Positions 1 to 7,957 of a DNA stretch of 64,000 nucleotides are shown piece after piece. A model generated the notes under the pieces. It was not told the DNA's origin and searched no databases. It saw nothing but the letters and a program-made list of their open reading frames with translations. The position numbers and the translations under genes were made by a program. Origin of the DNA: Microtetraspora sp. NBRC 16547 (GTDB taxonomy: Bacteria; Actinomycetota; Actinomycetes; Streptosporangiales; Streptosporangiaceae); NCBI RefSeq assembly GCF_030268965.1, contig NZ_BSSE01000002.1, forward strand, positions 496,001-560,000, written 5' to 3'. The number at the start of each line of letters is the position of its first letter. The first letter of the stretch is position 1.

Positions 1-115
1 ACCCGGCCACGCGGCGCCGTACGAGCGTGGCGACGACCTCGCCCTCGGCGTCGCGGCCCATCGGCAGGACGACGGCCTCGTAGCCGGCTCCGAGGATGTC
101 GGGGACGGCGATCAC
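1..115 (-). CDS. Alpha/beta hydrolase, N-terminal fragment cut by the window edge
   Basis: Reading the minus strand from a GTG at 115 gives 38 codons that run off the window. The peptide opens with PDILGAGYEAVVLPMG and continues with EGEVVATLVRRR. I recognise this as the N-terminus of a common actinobacterial alpha/beta hydrolase (serine aminopeptidase-like) family. The catalytic part lies outside the window, so no residues can be checked. A GGAG sits five bases before the GTG. It is divergent from the LCP gene. The family call rests only on the N-terminal motif. Confidence 0.55.
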   Translation of the reverse strand, partial: MIAVPDILGAGYEAVVLPMGRDAEGEVVATLVRRRVAG

Positions 116-404
116 GGCAGCTCCAGAGGGTGAACCGGCCGGGATGGGACGCCGACCCTCTCGGGTCGCAAACCCACCTGCCCCGACCGGTAAGGGGCCT
201 GGTCTGGACAGGCGCGATGGGCATTGACCAGGTCAAATACCAGTATCAACTCGCCACGGCTCGCGGGGGCACCGGTGCGGTACGGGCCTCTCCGGGCCAG
301 TGTGATCACGGCCACATTCCTGACCGCGCGGTTCTCGATCTCGTCGAAAGCCATGAGCCGAACTCTATTCAGTTCTGTGCGGATACGTTCCTTGGGGTGA
401 GTAC
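116..404. other. Divergent intergenic region
   Basis: This spacer separates the minus-strand hydrolase from the plus-strand LCP gene. It should hold both promoters. Short open frames exist on both strands, but they have no recognisable product and no ribosome site, so I treat them as noncoding. No strong hairpin was seen. Confidence 0.5.
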
Positions 405-1835
405 GTGCCCTTCGCTCGTCCGATATCTGACTGCGAGCCGGTACACGCGCGAAAGCCCGTCGGCGCGGCGGCGCTGATCGGCTGGACGGCGCTGTCCGTC
501 GTGCTGCCGGGCGCCGCGCATCTCCGCGCCGGATGGCGGCGCACCGGATTTGCGCTGCTCGGCGCGTACGGGGTGATCTTGGTCGCCCTGGGTCTGGTCG
601 CGCTGAACGCGGACGCCCACCTGGCCGGCCGGGCGCTCAACTGGCTCGGCCTGATCATGACGGCCACCGCGCTCGCGGGCGTCCTCTGGTTCGCGCTGGT
701 GATCCACTCGTTCGTGGTGCTGCGACCGCAGGGCCTCCCGAGGGCCGCGCAGGTGGTCACCGGGCTGATCGCCGGTGGGCTGTCGGTCGCCGTCGCGCTC
801 CCCTTCGCGGTCGCCGCGCAGTACGTGGCGGAGTCCGAGCGGACCATCGACAAGGTGTTCGCCGCGTCGGCCGGCCCCCTGGCCCCCGTGGTCCCGGGCG
901 GGCGGCTCGCCGCCAGCGATCCGTGGGGCGGCCGGGACCGGATCAACGTGCTGCTGCTGGGAGGCGACTGGGGCAACGACAGGACCGGGATGCGGACCGA
1001 CAGCCTGAACGTCGCCAGCGTGGACGTCCACACCGGCAACACGGTGCTGCTCGGCCTGCCGAGGAACCTGGAGCACGTCCCGTTCCCGCCGGGCAGTCCC
1101 ATGGCGCGCCGCTTTCCCACCGGGTTCACGCTCCCGGAGTACCGCCCCGGCTGGCGGGACGACCTCCTGTTCGGCGTCTGGCAGTACGCCGAGGACCACC
1201 CCGAGCTCTTCGGCGGGCGCCGGCACATGGGGGCCGAGACGCTGAAGGAGACGGTCGGCTACATCCTCGGCATCCGGATCGACTGGTACACGCTGGTCAA
1301 CATCTGGGGCTTCGCCAAGATCGTCGACGCTCTGGGCGGCCTCGTCCTCACGGTGGACAGCGACATCGTGTACGGAAAGTACGACGAGGGCCTGATCAAG
1401 GCGGGCACCCGCAAGCTGAACGGAGCCGACGCGCTGTGGTTCGCGCGGTCCCGCACCAACAGCGACGACTTCACCCGGATGCGCCGCCAGCGGTGCGTGT
1501 TCAGCGCGCTGCTCAATCAGATGGATCCCGCGACCGTGCTCGCCCGGTTCACCAAGATCGCCGCGGCCACCCGCAAGATCCTCCGCACCGACATCCCGCG
1601 GTCGATGCTGGAGGAGATCGTGCCACTGGCCGTGGAGGCCAAGAACGCCCGCGTCACCAGCGTGCAGTTCATGCCGCCGCTGATCAGCACGAGCGTCCCC
1701 GACTGGGCGCAGATCCGGCTCCTCACCGCGAACGCGATCGCGAAGTCCTCCGCTCCCAAGCGGCGGGGTGCCAGGCACGCGCTGGCCACTCCGGGCGCGC
1801 CGAGCCCGATCGGCCAAGGATGCACCGCCGTCTGA
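405..1835 (+). CDS. LytR-CpsA-Psr (LCP) family protein with four N-terminal membrane helices
   Basis: LCP enzymes move undecaprenyl-linked wall polymers onto peptidoglycan on the outer face of the membrane. Four hydrophobic segments lie at about residues 21-40, 46-66, 77-102 and 113-138. The LCP domain starts near residue 180 (INVLLLGGD). Family signatures follow: an Arg and Asp in GMRTDSL, the Arg of LGLPRNL, and the late block LNGADALWFARSRT followed by RMRRQR. The usual LCP protein has one membrane helix, so the four-helix front is a variant architecture. The start is a GTG preceded by GGGGTGAG. The 476-aa length is normal for this subtype. It stands alone and converges on the next gene. 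A polymer substrate from the polysaccharide locus is possible but unproven. Confidence 0.9.
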   Translation: MPFARPISDCEPVHARKPVGAAALIGWTALSVVLPGAAHLRAGWRRTGFALLGAYGVILVALGLVALNADAHLAGRALNWLGLIMTATALAGVLWFALVIHSFVVLRPQGLPRAAQVVTGLIAGGLSVAVALPFAVAAQYVAESERTIDKVFAASAGPLAPVVPGGRLAASDPWGGRDRINVLLLGGDWGNDRTGMRTDSLNVASVDVHTGNTVLLGLPRNLEHVPFPPGSPMARRFPTGFTLPEYRPGWRDDLLFGVWQYAEDHPELFGGRRHMGAETLKETVGYILGIRIDWYTLVNIWGFAKIVDALGGLVLTVDSDIVYGKYDEGLIKAGTRKLNGADALWFARSRTNSDDFTRMRRQRCVFSALLNQMDPATVLARFTKIAAATRKILRTDIPRSMLEEIVPLAVEAKNARVTSVQFMPPLISTSVPDWAQIRLLTANAIAKSSAPKRRGARHALATPGAPSPIGQGCTAV

Positions 1836-1959
1836 CCGCCCTGCTTCAGGCCCGTCTCGGGCTCGGTCTCAGGGGCCGGTCTCTCGGCCAGATCGCGCGC
1901 GGCCGCGTCGTCGCGGTCCGCAAACCCGCTATCACGATCTTGAGGGGCCCCACCGGTTC

Positions 1960-3375
1960 TCAGGGAAGGAGCACGCCCCAGTAGGCCGCCCACGGCACGA
2001 ACACCGCGGCCGCGGCCAGGACCATGCCCAGCCGTATCCGGTTTCCGGGGGACAGCTCGCGGCGGTGGCGCCAGGTGGCGACGACCGTGGCGGCCGCTGC
2101 GGCGACCACGGCCACGGCGAGAAGCTGAAGCACCAGCCAGGGCAGAGAGCGGCCGAGGACCACGGGCCCGATCAGATAGGCGCCGGTGAGCACCAGGACG
2201 CAGAAGTAGCCGAGGAAGCCGAGCGTGGAGGCCGTGATGGCGATGACGAGCCAGCGAGCCGGTCGTGAGGCTGGAGGCGCGCCGCGGCGTCGCCGCAGCC
2301 GCCTGATGATCGCCGCCAGCGCGTAGCCGAGGGAGGCGCCCAGCAAGATCGTGAAGGCCGCGAGCTGCAGCCAGGGCGACTCGTACCAGGCGAACGGTCC
2401 GTCCACGGGACGGCTCAGCTGATCCTGGGACGGCGGCTGATCCGCGACGGCCTCCGGTGGACCGTCGCTCAGGCTCGTGATCCAGGCGGCCTCGAATTTG
2501 GCATAGTCGGCCGCGAGGCTGTCGGGACGGTCGAAGCCGTCGTCGAACGTGCGGTTGAGGTTGTGGCGGGCTCCGGCGACGAAGTGGATGGTGTAGTGGG
2601 TGTTGCCGCCGCGTTCCAGGCCCTGCCGGATGATCTGGGAGCTCTCAGCCGGCATCGCTTCCCGGTCGAAAGTTCCCCACAGCGCAAGAACCGGCTGGTG
2701 GACGTTTTCCCAGCTCCGCATGGGGTCGCGGTCCTCTTCGCCGAACAGGCCGCTCCCGATCCCGAACCTGATGGCGCGCTCCTGCAGCATGAGCGTCAGC
2801 GACCCGTGCACGCCCGCGTGCCGGAGCCGCTCGCCGTACGCCCATGCCTGCTGCCTGGCGGGCGTCGTTCCGACCGCTCCGGCGACGATGAGGAAGGTCA
2901 CGTCCGACGATCGGGCGGCCGCGATCGGCGCCACCCACGCCCCCTCGGACAGTCCCCAGATGCCGACCATCGCCGGGTTCACGTCGGCGCGGGCCCGCAG
3001 TGTGCGCACCGCCGCGAGCGCGTCACCTGCGAGCGTCTCGTAGTTCCGCCGCAGCGTGGAGTAGCCGACGGTGCGCTTGTCGTATATCAGGGTCACAATG
3101 CCCCGCTTGGCGTAGGCCTCGGCCTCGTCCCGGTATTCCTCCCGGGTGACCGGCCCGGCGCCGTGCACCATGACGATGCCGGGCCTGCGGCCTCTCGCCG
3201 TCTTCGGCGCCACGACCGTCCCGTGCAAGGTCACGCCGCCGTCCCCGGTGAAGGTGACATCGCTGGTGACCAGCGCGTCGGCGTGTGCGTGTGCGGGCAC
3301 GGGTACGGCGCACAAGGCGATCGCGAGCAGGACGGGCAACAGCGACCACGTCCAGCGTTTGCGTGAGAGCAGCAC
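1960..3375 (-). CDS. Secreted alpha/beta hydrolase with a C-terminal membrane domain
   Basis: The 471-aa product begins with a signal peptide ending near AHAHA (residues 28-32). A dienelactone-hydrolase/acyl-peptidase-like alpha/beta hydrolase domain follows, with the oxyanion region MVHGAGP (about 69-75) and the nucleophile elbow GLSEG (Ser143). A likely acid is in LWGTFDRE and the His in GARHNLN. The last 150 residues form about four hydrophobic segments, so the catalytic domain is probably tethered outside the cell. The start is a GTG with GGAG eight bases upstream. The substrate is unknown. Serine hydrolases of this type are esterases or peptidases, and I cannot choose between them. Confidence 0.85.
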   Translation of the reverse strand: MLLSRKRWTWSLLPVLLAIALCAVPVPAHAHADALVTSDVTFTGDGGVTLHGTVVAPKTARGRRPGIVMVHGAGPVTREEYRDEAEAYAKRGIVTLIYDKRTVGYSTLRRNYETLAGDALAAVRTLRARADVNPAMVGIWGLSEGAWVAPIAAARSSDVTFLIVAGAVGTTPARQQAWAYGERLRHAGVHGSLTLMLQERAIRFGIGSGLFGEEDRDPMRSWENVHQPVLALWGTFDREAMPAESSQIIRQGLERGGNTHYTIHFVAGARHNLNRTFDDGFDRPDSLAADYAKFEAAWITSLSDGPPEAVADQPPSQDQLSRPVDGPFAWYESPWLQLAAFTILLGASLGYALAAIIRRLRRRRGAPPASRPARWLVIAITASTLGFLGYFCVLVLTGAYLIGPVVLGRSLPWLVLQLLAVAVVAAAAATVVATWRHRRELSPGNRIRLGMVLAAAAVFVPWAAYWGVLLP

Positions 3376-3487
3376 GAGGTGCTCTCCTTTCTATGGGAAA
3401 TCTGTGCACGTGAAGACACGCCCTTCGCGGGGCGTGGTGATGCGGATTTCGTCTCTGGGCCGTCGGGCTGCCACCCGGCGGCCCAGA

Positions 3488-4063
3488 TCATTCGCCGTCG
3501 TCGGCGGATGTGGGGGCGGGGAACGCGAGCATCCGGGCGAGCACGACGCGCGCTCCGGGCGGCGTCGCCTCGTCCGGCCTTTTGTAGCGGTAGAGCAGTT
3601 TCACGTACTCCTCGAGGAACTCTTTGAGTTCGTCGACGGTGAGGCGCATCGCCGAGCGCGACCATGCCAGGGCGTCCGCCCATTCCCCGAGGTCGTCGCG
3701 TTCGAGCTGGAAGCGGCTGAACTGTTCGAGTTCCTCGGCGAAGTCGAGCCGGTTCATCTCCTCGACCGCCACCCGCATCTCCGGCGTCTGCCGGCTGTAG
3801 GGCGGGATCCTGCGATCAGCGGGCACCTGGCGCCACCAGCGTTCCCGTCCCCTCGACAGCTCGGGCACCTCTTCGATGAAGCCGTGCTTCGCCATCTGGC
3901 GCAGGTGATAACTGGTCAGGCCGGTGCTCTCGCCCAGTGCTCGGGCGAGAGTCGCGGAATTGGCCGGACCGTTGCGCAACTGCCGCTCGATCCGCTGTCG
4001 CATGGGATGCGCCAGGAGCTTCAGCGCTTCGACATCGGTTATCTCCTCTGGGACGAGATCCAC
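3488..4063 (-). CDS. ArsR-type winged-helix transcriptional regulator
   Basis: The protein carries a helix-turn-helix near its N-terminus (ALKLLAHPMRQRIER, then SATLARALGEST and LTSYHLRQM). This is the ArsR/helix-turn-helix-20 pattern common in actinobacteria. A helical, acidic C-terminal part follows (about residues 90-190) and may form the dimer or ligand region. I start it at the GTG at 4063 (VDLVPEEITDVEALK) rather than the longer open frame. The 65 codons upstream look unlike protein and contain a 13-bp iteron array that reads better as an operator. The ribosome site is weak. Autoregulation through the iterons is my inference. It may also control the adjacent secreted hydrolase downstream. 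Confidence 0.85.
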   Translation of the reverse strand: MDLVPEEITDVEALKLLAHPMRQRIERQLRNGPANSATLARALGESTGLTSYHLRQMAKHGFIEEVPELSRGRERWWRQVPADRRIPPYSRQTPEMRVAVEEMNRLDFAEELEQFSRFQLERDDLGEWADALAWSRSAMRLTVDELKEFLEEYVKLLYRYKRPDEATPPGARVVLARMLAFPAPTSADDGE

Positions 4064-4078
4064 AAGAGCACCGTATCG

Positions 4079-4113
4079 CTCGCAAACGCTCTTTGCAAAG
4101 CCTCTTTGCAACT
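4079..4113. promoter_or_regulatory. 13-bp iteron array, probable operator of the ArsR-type regulator
   Basis: The core GCAAA/GCAA recurs at 4082, 4095 and 4108, an exact 13-bp period. The middle copy is the perfect 10-bp palindrome ctttgcaaag (4091-4100), and the right copy is ctttgcaact. The array ends 16 bases before the proposed GTG of the regulator. This position suits self-repression. The regular repeats are seen directly; binding is inferred. Confidence 0.5.
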
Positions 4114-4267
4114 TGGCCGGAACTTCCCCGGGCACTACCTGCGGCACGCCTACGACGCGTCTGCCCGCTACGGCGGGCACACGACCTGGGCGTTTCCCTT
4201 CCCTGGGCTTCGTGACGGCGGCCTGCCCCTCCCGCACCACACTGTGCGGGCGAAACAAGCGAACCCC

Positions 4268-5317
4268 TCAGACGCGGAAGGTGTCCTTGGCCATGCGGCG
4301 GACCTTCTCCTCGTCGATCGTGTGCCCGAGCCCCGGCTGGGTGAGCGGCACCGCGACGACCCCCCCGGACGCGCCGACCGGCGGCGTGACGATCTGGGCG
4401 CTGCGCGGCGGCTCCGCGACGTCGCTCGGCAGGGTGCACCCGGGCAGGCTCGCCACCGCCACCGTGGCCGCCCGCGCCAGGCCGACCCCGAGCCCGCCCG
4501 CGCAGGTGACGTCCCATCCGGCGGCCACGGCCGTGTCGTGCGCGAGCCGTACGGCGGACAGCGAGCCGAACCGCGCGGGACGCAGCAGCAGCGCCCGGCC
4601 CGCGCGCGCGGCGACGGCTTCGTCCAGCGCCTCGATCGAGCGCGCCTCGACCACGACGGCCGCCGAGATCCGATCCTGGAGCTCGGCGCTCACCACCAGG
4701 TCGGTGAGCGGCCGCTCGATCGCCACGAGGCCGTAGGCGTCAAGGGCTTCGAGTTGGGAGATCTCCGTGTACGCGCCGTGCCCGTCCACGGCGATCGCCA
4801 GGCCGGGGTACGCGGCGCGGACCGCGCGCAGCGGCTCGACATCCCATCCGGGGTGGACGTCCATCGTCACGTGCGCGTATCCGGCGCAGACATGCCGGTT
4901 CACCCGGGCCACCATGCTCTCGAGCGAGCGCTCCGCGCCCAGCCGAACGGTCGCCATGAGGGAGGTGCGGTTGCCGCCGAGGGCGTGGGACAGCGGGACG
5001 CCCTTCATCCGGGCCCACAGGTCCCAGCACGCCATGTCGGCGGCCGAGCCTCCGGGAATCCGCCCCAGCTCGGAGGGGTGCTCCCAGTCCACCCCGAGCA
5101 ACGCGGCGGGGAGGGACTCCTCAAGGGAGGCCCACAGCTTCTCGTGCCCGTGCTCCTGCTCGTCGCGCCGCTCGCCGGGCCGCCCCGCCGGTGGCAGGAC
5201 GGCCTCGCCCCAGCCGACCATCCCGCCGTAGTCGGTGATCCTCACCAGGACGCTCTCTGGCCGCCTGCCGTAGGGCAGGGTCAGCCTGAAGAGTTCGAGC
5301 TCCCGGACACGCGGCAA
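4268..5317 (-). CDS. Enolase-superfamily protein related to MenC/N-acylamino acid racemase, catalytic lysines missing
   Basis: The whole 349-aa sequence lines up by eye with actinobacterial o-succinylbenzoate synthase/NAAAR: PGWDVEPLRAVR, DGHGAYT, AIERPL, and GLGRAATVAVASLPG-like C-terminal blocks. The family's KxK acid/base motif (normally IKLKI before PGWD) reads VTMDV here. The opposite lysine (normally NIKPGR) reads LLRPAR. Two metal-ligand positions look kept (D of DGHG, E of IERP), and the third (normally LDES) reads VVEA. The enzyme is therefore probably inactive as a racemase/OSBS or does something else. The start is a TTG at 5317 with GGAGG about seven bases upstream. The longer frame lacks a ribosome site. 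It lies directly downstream of the MFS gene, likely in one transcript. Confidence 0.8.
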   Translation of the reverse strand: MPRVRELELFRLTLPYGRRPESVLVRITDYGGMVGWGEAVLPPAGRPGERRDEQEHGHEKLWASLEESLPAALLGVDWEHPSELGRIPGGSAADMACWDLWARMKGVPLSHALGGNRTSLMATVRLGAERSLESMVARVNRHVCAGYAHVTMDVHPGWDVEPLRAVRAAYPGLAIAVDGHGAYTEISQLEALDAYGLVAIERPLTDLVVSAELQDRISAAVVVEARSIEALDEAVAARAGRALLLRPARFGSLSAVRLAHDTAVAAGWDVTCAGGLGVGLARAATVAVASLPGCTLPSDVAEPPRSAQIVTPPVGASGGVVAVPLTQPGLGHTIDEEKVRRMAKDTFRV

Positions 5318-5333
5318 GTGACACCCTCCTCCG

Positions 5334-6722
5334 TTAGACCTCCATGGTGCCCGCTGCGCGGCGGTGCTCAAAACGTCCGGAGACGAGGGCCGCGGTGCCG
5401 GCCATAAGGGCGAGCAGGCCGAAGCACAGCAGATAGCTGGCCGCCGACCGCGCCAGGGCGGCGGAGATCGCCCCGGTGACCGCGACGGCGACGACGGAGT
5501 AGATCGACTCGCCGATGGCGAGCGAGGCGCTGTTGGCGCCCTTCTCGGCGGGAGCCGACAACTCCAGGATCAGAACGGAGAGCGTCGGGTAGGTCAGGCC
5601 CATGCCCAGCCCGCCCACGCACCACCCGAAGAACCCGACGAGCACCGGAACGGACGGGAACACCGTCAGCGCGGTCAGCAGGATCGCCGTCGCGATCAGG
5701 GAGGTGCCCGTCCGCAGGATCAGCGCGCGGTTGTGCGGCCTGCGCCCCTGGATCCACGATCCGGTCGACCAGAAGAGCGCGCCGCCGGTGAGGGCGAGAC
5801 CGGCCTGCGAGGGGCTCAGGCCGCGCTCGCTGTGCAGCAGGAGCGGCACGAAAACCTCGGCCGCGAAGAACGCGCCCGCGGCCAGGCCGCGGAGGGCGAC
5901 GACGGCCGGGACGCCGCGGGCGGCCCGCAGCGTCCCCTTGGGCAGCAGCCGGGGCAGCGCGATCGCGAGCACGATCAGCCCGGCGACCAGCAGCGGGACG
6001 ACCCCGGCCCCGCTGCCGTACTGCATGAGCGCCGCTCCGGTGGCCACCACGACACCCCACGCCAGCTTCGTCGCGAACCCGCGGGAAGCGGCCGGGGGCG
6101 TGGGCAGGCTCTCGGACGCGGACTCGGAGGCCTCGGGCCGCGCCGACCGGCGATGATCCGCGAGCCCGCGCCACAGGAAGGCGGCGGCGGGGGTGGCGAG
6201 CAGCGGAACACCGAGGAACACCCAACGCCAGCCGGCGTGCTCCACCACCAGGCCGGTGATCGCCGGTCCGACCAGCGAGGGGACCACCCACGCCGCCGAG
6301 AGCAGCGAGAACACCTTCGGATGCAGCTCGGGGGGATACACCTTGTCGATCAGCACGTACATCGCGACCGAGAAAAGGCCGCCACCGAGCCCCTGGAGGA
6401 ACCGCCCCGCGACGAAGACGTCCATGGTGTGCGCGGTGCCGGCAAGGAGCAGGCCGCCGATGAAGCCGGCGAGGCCGGTCCACAGCGGCGCCACCGGGCC
6501 GCGCGTGTCGCTCCACCTCCCGCCCACCAGGGTCGCGATCACGCTCGCGACCAGGCTCGCGTTGAAGGCGAGGCCGTACAGGGACATCCCGTGGAGCCGT
6601 TCGGCGACGACGGGCATCGCCGTGGCGACCGCGAGGTACTCGAACGCGATCAGCACCATGATGGCGACCATGCCGACGCCCAAGGCCCGATAACGCTGCG
6701 AGAAAACCGGCGGTGCCGTCAT
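5334..6722 (-). CDS. MFS transporter
   Basis: This 462-aa protein has twelve or more hydrophobic segments and the major-facilitator loop motif GGRWSDTRGPVAPL after helix 2. ALIDK and GRFLQGLGGG segments are typical of drug:proton antiporters. The first helix starts within residues 10-30 (ALGVGMVAIMVLIAF). I use the ATG at 6722. A GTG four codons upstream is an equal candidate, and neither has a clear ribosome site, so the message may be leaderless. It is followed after 16 bases by the enolase-superfamily gene, suggesting joint handling of a small metabolite. The substrate cannot be read from sequence. Confidence 0.88.
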   Translation of the reverse strand: MTAPPVFSQRYRALGVGMVAIMVLIAFEYLAVATAMPVVAERLHGMSLYGLAFNASLVASVIATLVGGRWSDTRGPVAPLWTGLAGFIGGLLLAGTAHTMDVFVAGRFLQGLGGGLFSVAMYVLIDKVYPPELHPKVFSLLSAAWVVPSLVGPAITGLVVEHAGWRWVFLGVPLLATPAAAFLWRGLADHRRSARPEASESASESLPTPPAASRGFATKLAWGVVVATGAALMQYGSGAGVVPLLVAGLIVLAIALPRLLPKGTLRAARGVPAVVALRGLAAGAFFAAEVFVPLLLHSERGLSPSQAGLALTGGALFWSTGSWIQGRRPHNRALILRTGTSLIATAILLTALTVFPSVPVLVGFFGWCVGGLGMGLTYPTLSVLILELSAPAEKGANSASLAIGESIYSVVAVAVTGAISAALARSAASYLLCFGLLALMAGTAALVSGRFEHRRAAGTMEV

Positions 6723-6784
6723 TACCGAATTCACGCTACGGACGTTACAGATCACCACATCGTGTCCGTAATCGGCCATTGGAC

Positions 6785-7957
6785 CTAGGTCGTATTGCGT
6801 TCGACGGAGATGTTGCGCTCGACCCACTGCGTGATGTCCCGGCGCTCGATCGCGGCCGCCATCAAGCCGGGGAACGCGTCCGGCGTGCAGGCGAACGCTG
6901 GAACCCCGAGCGCCGCGAGCGCCGCCGCGTTGTCGTGGTCGTAGGACGGGGCACCCTCGTCCGAGAGGGCCAGCAGCACGATCACCTGCACCCCGGCGGC
7001 CGTCATCGCGGCCACCCGGCGGAGCATCTCCTCGCGGACGCCGCCCTCGTAGAGGTCACTGATCAGGATGAAGATCGAATCCGTCGGCCGGGTGATCAGC
7101 CCCTGGCCGTAGGCGATCGCCCGGTTGATGTCCGTGCCGCCGCCGAGCTGGGTGCCGAACAGCAGTTCCACCGGGTCGTGGAGCTGGTCGGTGAGATCGA
7201 CGACCGCGGTGTCGAACACCACGAGGCTGGTCCGCAGCGACCGCATCGACGCCAGGACCGCGCCGAAGACGCTGGAGTAGACGACCGACGCCGCCATCGA
7301 CCCGCTCTGGTCGATGCACAGCACGACCTCCCGCTGGACGGCCTGCTGCCTACGGGCGTAGCCCACCAGACGGGACGGCACGACCGTGTTCCGCTCGGGC
7401 AGGTAGTTCTTCAGGTTCGCCCGGATGGTGCGGTCCCAGTCGATGTCGGCGACCCGCCGCGGCCGGTGCGTCCTGGCCGAGCGGTCGAGCGCCCCGGTGA
7501 CGGCCGCCCTGGTCCGCTGCGCGAGCTTGGCCTCCAGCTCGGCGACGACCTTGCGGACCACGGCGCGGGCCGACTCGCGCGCCCTCTCCGGCATGACCCG
7601 GTTCAGCGAGAGCAGCGTTCCGACCAGGTGGACGTCGGGCTCGATCGCCTCCAGCATCTCGGGCTCCAGCAGGAGCCGGCTCAGGTTGAGCCGCTCGATC
7701 GCGTCCTTCTGCATCACCTGGACGACCGTCGAGGGGAAGTAGGCGCGGATATCTCCCAGCCAGCGGGCCACCTTGGGCGCGGACGCGCCGAGGCCCGCGC
7801 CGCGCTGCCCGCCGTCACCGCGTCCGGTGCCAGGACCCGCGTCGTAGAGCGCGCCCAGCGCCGCGTCCATGCCGGCGTCCGCGCCGCCGAGCGCACAACC
7901 GGTGCCGTCGGCGCCACCGCCGAGAACCAGCCGCCAGCGGCGCAACCGCTCCTCCAT
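6785..7957 (-). CDS. VWA domain protein of a MoxR/DUF5682 system (YehP-like)
   Basis: The 390-aa protein has a helical N-terminal half and a von Willebrand A domain from about residue 208. The metal-ion-dependent adhesion site DQSGS is at residues 216-220. A threonine motif (GGGTDINRAI) and an Asp in ILISDLYEGG complete the MIDAS, so it should bind Mg2+ and a partner. MoxR AAA+ ATPases typically act with such VWA proteins, remodelling or loading metal in a client. The start at ATG 7957 follows GGGGAGG by five bases and overlaps the stop of the DUF5682 gene (TGATG), so the two are translationally coupled. It is the last gene of the operon. The client is unknown. Confidence 0.9.
   Translation of the reverse strand: MEERLRRWRLVLGGGADGTGCALGGADAGMDAALGALYDAGPGTGRGDGGQRGAGLGASAPKVARWLGDIRAYFPSTVVQVMQKDAIERLNLSRLLLEPEMLEAIEPDVHLVGTLLSLNRVMPERARESARAVVRKVVAELEAKLAQRTRAAVTGALDRSARTHRPRRVADIDWDRTIRANLKNYLPERNTVVPSRLVGYARRQQAVQREVVLCIDQSGSMAASVVYSSVFGAVLASMRSLRTSLVVFDTAVVDLTDQLHDPVELLFGTQLGGGTDINRAIAYGQGLITRPTDSIFILISDLYEGGVREEMLRRVAAMTAAGVQVIVLLALSDEGAPSYDHDNAAALAALGVPAFACTPDAFPGLMAAAIERRDITQWVERNISVERNTT

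Noticed and set aside
112-354. 80-aa minus-strand frame ahead of the partial hydrolase
   Set aside because: Its end overlaps the hydrolase start, it has no recognisable domain, and it looks like the divergent promoter spacer.
4064-4258. N-terminal extension of the ArsR-type gene
   Set aside because: The extra 65 codons are low in protein-like features and include the 13-bp iteron array; the conserved family start is at 4063.
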